A stretch of DNA of 10,540 nucleotides from an uncultured Senegalimassilia sp. (GTDB taxonomy: Bacteria > Actinomycetota > Coriobacteriia > Coriobacteriales > Eggerthellaceae): NCBI GenBank assembly GCA_934661765.1, contig CAKUJT010000083.1, positions 1 through 10,540 of the forward strand, read 5' to 3'. This document shows positions 5,819-10,540 of this stretch, in pieces (position 1 is the first letter of the stretch; each line of letters begins with the position of its first letter). The notes beneath the pieces are model-generated. The model was given only the letters and a program-made list of their open reading frames with translations, made no database searches and was not told where the DNA came from. The position numbers and the translations under genes are program-made.

Positions 5819-6946
5819 ATGACCGTAGAGAACAATACCGTGCCGAAGCTTGGCTTCGGCTGCATGCGCTTGCCGCTGACCGATCCCAAGGACGTTACCG
5901 CCATCGACATCGACCAGGTCAAGGAGATGGTCGACCTGTTCATGGACGCCGGCGGCACGTATTTCGATACCGCGTTCGTCTACCATAACGGGCATTCCGA
6001 GGTGGCGTTGCGCGAGGCGCTGGTTGAGCGTTATCCGCGGGAGAGCTTCACCGTTGCCACGAAGTGTCTTGCTTGGGCGTTGCCCGATGCCGAAACCGCC
6101 AAGGCGTGCCTGGATACGTCCCTTGAGCGGTTGGGCACCGACTATGTGGACTATTACCTGCTGCACAACGTGGGCGGCGAGCGCACGAAGAAGTTCGACG
6201 ACTTCGGTTTGTGGGAATGGGCGCAGGAGATGAAGGCCGCCGGCAAGATCCGCAACGTGGGCTTCAGCATGCACGATGGTGCGGAGACGCTCGACCAGTT
6301 GCTCAACGAGCATCCCGAGGTTGACTTCATCCAGCTGCAGGTGAACTATCTGGATTGGGAAAGCCCCGTGGTGCAATCGCGCCGCAACATGGAGGTCGCC
6401 CGCAAGCATGGCAAGCCGGTGGTGATCATGGAGCCCGCGCGCGGCGGTCGCTTGGCCGATTTGCCGGTAGCCGTTGCGGCGCCGCTGCTTGAAGCGCGTC
6501 CGGATCTGAGCCAGGCGTCGTGGGCGTATCGCTTCTGCTATAACCAGCCCGGCGTTCTCACGGTGCTTTCCGGCATGTCCACGCCCGATCAGATGAGGCA
6601 GAACATCGCCGAATGGCATGAACACGGCGGCGGGTTCTCCCCGGAGGAACAGAGGGCGCTGGATGCGGCGCGCGAGGTGCTGGCTTCCATGCCCACGGTG
6701 CCGTGCACCAATTGCCGTTACTGCGTGAAAGATTGCCCGCAGCAGGTTGCCATTCCCGAGATCATGAACCTGTTGAACCTGGAGGTTCAAACGGAAAACA
6801 CCGAGTTCGCCAAGCAGCAATATAGCTGGCAGGCGGCGCCGGGCCGTGCGAGCGACTGCATCCAATGCGGCGCATGCGAGGCTATGTGCCCGCAGAGCAT
6901 CAACATCATCGAGCAGCTCGAGAAGGCAGCCGAGCATTTCGAGTAG
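5819..6946 (+). CDS. Aldo/keto reductase with C-terminal two-[4Fe-4S] ferredoxin-like domain
   Basis: This 375-residue oxidoreductase has an N-terminal aldo/keto reductase barrel. It begins with PKLGFGCMRLPL (9-20), and the catalytic tetrad is visible: D50, Y55, K82 and H116 (LLHN). Further barrel motifs are KIRNVGFSMH (143-152) and VVIMEPARGG (201-210). The C-terminal part has two CxxCxxCxxxCP motifs: C296, C299, C302, C306 and C347, C350, C353, C357. They are expected to bind two [4Fe-4S] clusters. This is the architecture of COG1453-type reductases common in anaerobes; electrons may pass through the clusters. The physiological substrate is not known. The start at 5819 has AGAGGAG 6 nt upstream and a MerR-type promoter before it, which suggests induction by an electrophile or oxidant. 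The gene is monocistronic, ending at a bidirectional terminator. Confidence 0.94.
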   Translation: MTVENNTVPKLGFGCMRLPLTDPKDVTAIDIDQVKEMVDLFMDAGGTYFDTAFVYHNGHSEVALREALVERYPRESFTVATKCLAWALPDAETAKACLDTSLERLGTDYVDYYLLHNVGGERTKKFDDFGLWEWAQEMKAAGKIRNVGFSMHDGAETLDQLLNEHPEVDFIQLQVNYLDWESPVVQSRRNMEVARKHGKPVVIMEPARGGRLADLPVAVAAPLLEARPDLSQASWAYRFCYNQPGVLTVLSGMSTPDQMRQNIAEWHEHGGGFSPEEQRALDAAREVLASMPTVPCTNCRYCVKDCPQQVAIPEIMNLLNLEVQTENTEFAKQQYSWQAAPGRASDCIQCGACEAMCPQSINIIEQLEKAAEHFE

Positions 6947-6955
6947 GGGTTTGTG

Positions 6956-7000
6956 GAAAGGGGTCGAAGGTGATGCGCGCCTTCGACCCCTTTCACTTTC
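6956..7000. terminator. Bidirectional terminator between the reductase and yqeY genes
   Basis: AAAGGGGTCGAAGG (6957-6970) pairs perfectly with CCTTCGACCCCTTT (6980-6993), a 14-bp stem. One extra G-C pair (6956/6994) extends it, and the loop is 9 nt. The A and T ends of the stem provide a T-run on both strands. It separates two converging genes. Confidence 0.9.
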
Positions 7001-7078
7001 GCCGCCTGCGCCGCAAGCGGTGTTTCCCCTATTCGCTTAGCGGCGTTTTCGCTATTCGCTTGCCGTCGTGGTGCTTCG

Positions 7079-7522
7079 TTAGGCCAGCTTGCCCTGCAGC
7101 TCCTTCGCGGCAGCGGCCTTGTCGAAGTTGCCGCCGGTGCGCTTGGTGAGCTCGCCCATGACGCGCCCCATCTCCTTCTTCGTGGTCGCGCGCGTCTCGG
7201 ACAGCACGGCGTCGATGAGCGCGGAAAGCTGCTCGCCGGCAAGCTGCTGGGGCAGCAGTTCCTCGAGCATCTTGACCTGGGCGGTCAGCGTGTCGGTGCG
7301 CTCCTGGTCGTTGCCGGCCTTGATGGAGCCCTCCAGCGTTTCCTTGGTTTGCTTGATGACGCGTTTCGTCATATCGTCGACGTCTTGCTCCGTGATCTCG
7401 CGGCGCTCATTCACCTCGATGTCCTTGATTTCGCCGTGCACTTGGCGAAGGATGGACAGGCGCACCTTGTCGTGTGCCTTCATGGCTTGCTTGATGTGCT
7501 CTTTCAGCTCGTCGTACTGCAT
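7079..7522 (-). CDS. yqeY: YqeY/GatB-like domain protein
   Basis: This 147-residue protein is a typical stand-alone YqeY. It begins YDELKEHIKQAMKAHDKVRLSILRQVHGEIKDIE. The middle is charged and helical (QERTDTLTAQVKMLEELLPQQL). The second domain, KKEMGRVMGELTKRTGG (114-130), matches the tRNA-binding tail of GatB and GatE. Its precise role is not established. A link to tRNA-dependent amidation is inferred from the shared fold, and no gatA or gatC lies nearby. The start at 7522 has AAAGGAG with a 5-nt spacer; the in-frame extension to 7597 is not conserved. It is divergent from the hemolysin III gene and converges on the reductase. A small GGCGC/GCGCC hairpin (7550-7554 with 7558-7562) lies in its leader. 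Confidence 0.92.
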   Translation of the reverse strand: MQYDELKEHIKQAMKAHDKVRLSILRQVHGEIKDIEVNERREITEQDVDDMTKRVIKQTKETLEGSIKAGNDQERTDTLTAQVKMLEELLPQQLAGEQLSALIDAVLSETRATTKKEMGRVMGELTKRTGGNFDKAAAAKELQGKLA

Positions 7523-7578
7523 GTGCGCTCCTTTATGTCGAGGTCCTGCGGCGCGTGGCGCCAGGTGTTCCGTTTCCC

Positions 7579-7584
7579 AGTATA
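7579..7584 (-). promoter_or_regulatory. Probable -10 of the yqeY gene
   Basis: TATACT reads on the minus strand, 57 nt before the start codon, which allows a leader of about 50 nt. No good -35 is seen at 17 bp. The hexamer is identical to those ahead of the stress protein gene and mazG. Confidence 0.4.
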
Positions 7585-7636
7585 ACGCCGCTTGCAAGAC
7601 GCTGGCTTCCGTTGCGCAGCCGCTTCGCTACGGGTG

Positions 7637-7664
7637 CGCAGCATACGGGAGCCGTTATGCTGCG
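7637..7664. repeat. Inverted repeat in the yqeY-hemolysin III divergent region, possible operator
   Basis: CGCAGCATACGG (7637-7648) pairs with CCGTTATGCTGCG (7652-7664) around the loop GAG, with one bulged base. It covers the place of the -35 for the promoter at 7669-7677 and ends 5 bp before it. No T-run follows, so it is unlikely to be a terminator. The octamer TGCGCAGC occurs here (7635-7642) and again at 7613-7620. Confidence 0.5.
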
Positions 7665-7668
7665 TGTG

Positions 7669-7677
7669 TGGTATAAC
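7669..7677 (+). promoter_or_regulatory. Extended -10 promoter of the hemolysin III gene, leaderless start
   Basis: TG-G-TATAAC (TG at 7669-7670, hexamer at 7672-7677) is an extended -10 element. The expected transcript start is near 7684, essentially at the ATG at 7686. No Shine-Dalgarno lies before that ATG, which fits a leaderless mRNA. Confidence 0.5.
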
Positions 7678-7685
7678 TGGTGCCT

Positions 7686-8504
7686 ATGGATACTGAAACG
7701 ATATACCCCGCATCGCCGGATATGCCTTCCGGCGCCGGTGAAACCCCTGCAGCGCCTGCTGCTTCCCATGCCTGGACGCCGTCCCAGTTCAAGCCGCGCG
7801 ACCTATCCAAGGCGCGGGCTCATCGCAACGAGCCCGCGGAAACTTCGGCGAACGAGGCGAACAGGAAGCGCAACGTGCGCGAATACACGCTGGGCGAGGA
7901 GATAGCCAACTCCATCTCGCACGGCGTCGGCGCGCTTTTGGCCATCGCCGCCATCCCCATCCTCGTGGTGAAGGCGGTAAGCCACGGCGGCGGCATCCTG
8001 TTGTTCGCCGCGCTGGTGTACACGCTCACCATGCTGCTCGAATACATCATGTCCACGCTGTATCACGCGTTGGCCGTTGACAAGGCAAAACGCGTGTTCA
8101 AGGTGCTGGACCATAGCTGCATCTACTTGTTCATCGCCGGTTCGTACACGCCGTTCTGCTTGATCTCCCTTGCCGATTCGAACGGTATCGTGCTGTGCGC
8201 GTTCGTATGGGCGCTTGCCGTGATTGGCGTTGCCTGCGAGGCGTTCTGGGTTTTCCGCCCGCGTTGGATATCCGCGGTGCTCTATCTTGCGCTGGGCTGG
8301 TCTATCGTGGGGTTCCTGCCGGCGCTTATCCAGGCCATCCCTGCTGCGGGTCTGTGGCTGCTGGTCGCAGGCGGTCTTTGCTACTCGGTCGGATGCATCT
8401 TCTACGTATTGAAGAAGATCCCGTACATGCACTCCATATTCCATTTGTGGGTTGTGGCGGGAAGCGTGCTGCAATTCCTGGCGATTGCGCTGTATGTCAT
8501 GTAG
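7686..8504 (+). CDS. Hemolysin III / PAQR-family membrane protein (TrhA/YqfA-like)
   Basis: This 272-residue protein has about 65 polar N-terminal residues (rich in P, A, S, then charged), then the family core with about seven membrane segments. The core opens with EEIANSISHGVGALLAI (71-87). The predicted metal site of the PAQR superfamily is visible: S123-x3-H127 (STLYH), D142-H143 (LDHSCIYLFIAGSYTP) and H249-x3-H253 (HSIFH). Bacterial members have been linked to membrane energetics and fluidity, and the hemolysin name is historical; I assign no toxin role. The start at 7686 is chosen because the promoter places transcription onset there. A GTG at 7680 would add two residues, and M13 is a possible shorter start. 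The ~65-residue polar N-terminal extension is longer than in most homologues. The stop lies 42 nt before the next gene. Confidence 0.9.
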   Translation: MDTETIYPASPDMPSGAGETPAAPAASHAWTPSQFKPRDLSKARAHRNEPAETSANEANRKRNVREYTLGEEIANSISHGVGALLAIAAIPILVVKAVSHGGGILLFAALVYTLTMLLEYIMSTLYHALAVDKAKRVFKVLDHSCIYLFIAGSYTPFCLISLADSNGIVLCAFVWALAVIGVACEAFWVFRPRWISAVLYLALGWSIVGFLPALIQAIPAAGLWLLVAGGLCYSVGCIFYVLKKIPYMHSIFHLWVVAGSVLQFLAIALYVM

Positions 8505-8546
8505 GCTAGCTCAAAAGGAAATTATCACTAGGAGCGGTTTTAGCGC

Positions 8547-9428
8547 ATGAACGGGAAAAACGAAGACGGCGACGGTAAAAAGGGATTGAAGGGCATTTTC
8601 GGCTTTTTGGGCGCACCGAAGCGCCAGGCCCTGTCGGCTGAGGACGAGATCAAGGATTTCGTGGCGGACAGCGACGATCTGCTCGACGATGAGAAGCGCA
8701 TGATCCATGAGATCTTGGACCTGGGCGACATGGACGCTGGCGAAATCATGACGCCGCGCGTGGATATGATCTTGGTGGAGGATACCGAAACCGTGCGCCA
8801 GGCGGTGGACCGCATGATGGGAACGGGCTATTCTCGCCTTCCGGTGTTCCAGGGGGATATCGACCGCATCGTCGGCGTGGTCCACTATAAGGATTTGGTG
8901 CCCCCCGTGCTCGACGGCCATGGCGACGACCTCGCGGTCGACTACGCCTTCGAGCCTTTGTTCGTGCCCGAATCGAAGGACGTGTTCCCGCTTCTGGCCG
9001 AAATGCAAACGAAACGGCAACAGATGGCCATCGTGGTGGACGAGTACGGTGGAACCGATGGTTTAATTACCGTCGAGGACATCGTCGAGGAGATCGTGGG
9101 CGAGATCGTGGACGAAACCGATCGCGAGCGCCCCATTCTGAAGCAGGAAGGTCCTGGCGCGTGGCTTGCCGACGGTCGTTTCCCCGTTGAGGACGCCGTT
9201 GAAATGGGTTGGCCGCTTGCCGAATCCGAGGACTACGAGACCATAGCCGGCTGGGTGCTCAGCATGCTGGACACCGTTCCGCAAATGGGCTACTCCTTCG
9301 AGAAGGACGGCTACCGCTTCACCATCCACTCCATGCGACGTCGGCGCATCCTTGCGGTGCGCGTGGAACGCGTTTCCGACGATGCTCCGCAGGCATCTGA
9401 TGGCAAGGCAGGTCAGGAGGAACGGTGA
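8547..9428 (+). CDS. CBS-pair/CorC_HlyC domain protein (CorC-like)
   Basis: This 293-residue protein has a charged N-terminus, a CBS pair and a C-terminal CorC_HlyC domain. CBS1 is marked by DMDAGEIMTPRVDM (61-74) and YSRLPVF (95-101). CBS2 is marked by VVDEYGGTDGLITVEDIVEE (163-182), the family hallmark. The last ~90 residues (WLADGRFPVEDAVE onward) form the CorC_HlyC domain. No transmembrane DUF21 part is present, so it resembles the soluble CorC form rather than HlyC/YtfL membrane proteins. CorC is linked to Mg/Co efflux with CorA, but no transporter is adjacent, so the partner is unknown. An in-frame stop ends at 8543, so the ATG at 8547 is the first start available. AGGAG lies 12 nt upstream, an unusually long spacer; a GCG/CGC pair (8534-8536 with 8544-8546) could shorten it. 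The next gene overlaps by 4 nt. Confidence 0.9.
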   Translation: MNGKNEDGDGKKGLKGIFGFLGAPKRQALSAEDEIKDFVADSDDLLDDEKRMIHEILDLGDMDAGEIMTPRVDMILVEDTETVRQAVDRMMGTGYSRLPVFQGDIDRIVGVVHYKDLVPPVLDGHGDDLAVDYAFEPLFVPESKDVFPLLAEMQTKRQQMAIVVDEYGGTDGLITVEDIVEEIVGEIVDETDRERPILKQEGPGAWLADGRFPVEDAVEMGWPLAESEDYETIAGWVLSMLDTVPQMGYSFEKDGYRFTIHSMRRRRILAVRVERVSDDAPQASDGKAGQEER

Positions 9429-10354
9429 GCCGAACGCGCCAGCTATACCGGTCGCGCAATGCGCTGGTAGGGGGCGTGTGTGCCGGGATCGCCGAGCGTT
9501 TCGACGTTGACCCGCTGGTCGTGCGCATCCTTTTCCTGGCGTTCACCGTGTTGACGTTGGGGCTTGCGGGCCTTGCGTATATGGTGCTCTGGGCCGTGCT
9601 TCCTAAAAGACCCATGCAGGTGAAGCCCGTGAAGGTGGAGCCTGATTCCGTTCATTCCGACACGTTCGGCGCCGTGGACTGCCGCCGCGCTCGCGGTGCC
9701 GCGATGGGGCGTTGCGCGAACGCCGCGCCTTATGTGGGCGCAGCGCATATGCCGCCCGTGCCGCCCGCGATGGCGGAGAAGGCCCGATGCGAGGGGCCTG
9801 CGATAGGCCTGGATGCCGCTTCCGCCGAACTCCGCGGCGCTAAAGCCGGCGAAGGGGGTGGCACGTCGACCGCCCGCATCGTGCTTGCCCTTACGGCCGG
9901 CTGCCTTTTGGCCTCGCTAGGCGCGTCCTTCGCGGTGTCGGGGTTTTTGCACGGGGTTGCCTGGTGGCAATGCTGGCCGTTGGCCTTGGTGGTCTTCGGC
10001 ATCGTGCGCATTGCCGTGCCGGGCAGCGAAGGCGAGCGAGCTTTGGCGTTTTTCGCGGGCGTCTCCGTGTTCATGGCGGGGTTGACGCTGCTGCCTATGA
10101 GCATGGGATTCGTCTCGTGGGGCACGTTGCCCAAGATGTTCGAGTATTTGTGGCCCCTTCCCGCGTTGGCGGCCGTTTTGCTGGCAATGGGGGTGTACGC
10201 CCGTCGCCCTGTCGTCATCGTGGCGGCGGTGGTGTTCGTGCTGCTGTTCTGCGTGCTCGGATTCGACCTGTTTTTCGAGCCCGGCTCGCTGCGCGAGTTG
10301 TCCTTCGGCACGCCGTTGGGGCGCGAATACCGCTTTCCTTTGCCTTTTGATTAA
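9425..10354 (+). CDS. PspC-domain membrane protein with C-terminal multi-helix region
   Basis: This 309-residue protein opens with a PspC domain (about 5-63: RSRNALVGGVCAGIAERF, VDPLVVRILF, then a membrane helix ending VLWAVLPKRP). PspC domains occur in proteins that sense or respond to membrane stress. A linker rich in A, P and C follows (64-148), with no recognised fold. The C-terminal half has about five hydrophobic segments (152-174, 182-199, 206-226, 242-258, 262-284). It contains two similar pieces, WQCWPLALVVFGI (181-193) and YLWPLPALAAVLLAMGVY (241-258), like the duplicated WPL segments of LiaI/LiaF-type membrane regions. It starts with GTG overlapping the CorC-like stop by 4 nt (GTGA). 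AGGAGG ends 4 nt upstream, so translation is probably coupled. Family assignment is firm for the PspC part; the C-terminal part is inferred. Confidence 0.88.
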   Translation: MSRTRQLYRSRNALVGGVCAGIAERFDVDPLVVRILFLAFTVLTLGLAGLAYMVLWAVLPKRPMQVKPVKVEPDSVHSDTFGAVDCRRARGAAMGRCANAAPYVGAAHMPPVPPAMAEKARCEGPAIGLDAASAELRGAKAGEGGGTSTARIVLALTAGCLLASLGASFAVSGFLHGVAWWQCWPLALVVFGIVRIAVPGSEGERALAFFAGVSVFMAGLTLLPMSMGFVSWGTLPKMFEYLWPLPALAAVLLAMGVYARRPVVIVAAVVFVLLFCVLGFDLFFEPGSLRELSFGTPLGREYRFPLPFD

Positions 10355-10375
10355 CCGAGCCGATAGGTTTGCGTC

Positions 10376-10409
10376 ACGGCCATGCGCAGCGCGCATGGCC
10401 GTTTCCGTT
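10376..10409 (+). terminator. Intrinsic terminator after the PspC-domain gene
   Basis: ACGGCCATGCGC (10376-10387) pairs perfectly with GCGCATGGCCGT (10391-10402) around a 3-nt AGC loop, a 12-bp stem. TTTCCGTTT follows. It lies 22 nt past the stop and closes the run of three membrane-related genes. Confidence 0.88.
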
Positions 10410-10410
10410 T

Positions 10411-10540
10411 CATAAGGTGCCGTTCGTCGAATGCGGTACGCTTGTTCGTGTTTTGGTTTTGCCCAAGCTATGGGAAGCCACCTGGGGAAATATAAATGTT
10501 TTACTTGTCAATCGAACAAACGATGAAGGGCGCCTTCACA
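10411..10540. other. Right-edge intergenic stretch, possible start of a gene beyond the window
   Basis: This stretch is more A/T-rich than the genes. It has TATAAA (10491-10496) and a 7-bp inverted repeat TTGTTCG/CGAACAA (10442-10448 with 10513-10519). A frame open to the edge begins at an ATG at 10496 (MFYLSIEQTMKGAFT). GGGG precedes it as a poor ribosome binding site. It may be a promoter region or a gene start; fifteen codons are too few to tell. Confidence 0.25.

Noticed and set aside
5720..6937. 405-codon open frame antisense to the aldo/keto reductase
   Set aside because: It is complementary to a gene with complete catalytic and cluster motifs. It is rich in H, R and L as expected for a G+C-rich shadow frame and has no family match.
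7029..7061. Repeated decamer CTATTCGCTT (7029-7038 and 7052-7061) after the yqeY stop
   Set aside because: Two short copies 23 bp apart without a third copy or clear dyad; it could easily be chance or slippage.

Overview
The window looks like a chromosomal stretch from a G+C-rich anaerobic actinobacterium. A member of the Coriobacteriia (Eggerthellaceae-like) is my best guess. I infer this from the codon bias, the strong AGGAG-type ribosome binding sites, the ferredoxin-carrying aldo/keto reductase and the overall gene mix. No 16S or other taxonomic marker is present, so this stays an inference. I see no transposase, integrase, CRISPR array, tRNA or rRNA.

Left part (1-3165): a universal-stress protein gene (+) ends in a strong intrinsic terminator. 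A SpoU-class RNA 2'-O-methyltransferase gene follows on the minus strand. A gap of 618 bp (1645-2262) then separates that gene from the divergent mazG. The gap has no convincing gene, but it holds a pair of 19-nt direct repeats (16/19 identical, 64 bp apart) and several nested inverted repeats.

Middle (3166-5818): a RelQ-type small alarmone synthetase gene sits behind a terminator-like hairpin and a second hairpin that abuts its ribosome binding site. Only 5 nt separate it from a GH30-family glycoside hydrolase gene that encodes no signal peptide, so the two are probably co-transcribed. A promoter with the layout of a MerR-family target (19-bp spacer, imperfect dyad) lies ahead of the next gene.

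Right part (5819-10540): an aldo/keto reductase with two C-terminal [4Fe-4S] motifs and a YqeY/GatB-like gene converge on a perfect bidirectional terminator. YqeY is divergent from a hemolysin III/PAQR-family membrane protein gene. That gene appears to have an extended -10 promoter and a leaderless transcript, with a 12-bp inverted repeat just upstream. A CBS-pair/CorC_HlyC protein gene and a PspC-domain membrane protein gene follow, the last two overlapping by 4 nt, and the run closes with a perfect 12-bp-stem terminator.

Functionally the window is mostly housekeeping and stress physiology: a stress protein, nucleotide house-cleaning (MazG), alarmone synthesis (RelQ), RNA modification, redox metabolism and membrane-associated proteins. 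The less ordinary points are the RelQ-GH30 pairing, the structured mazG upstream gap, the RelQ leader, the MerR-type promoter and the leaderless hemolysin III gene.
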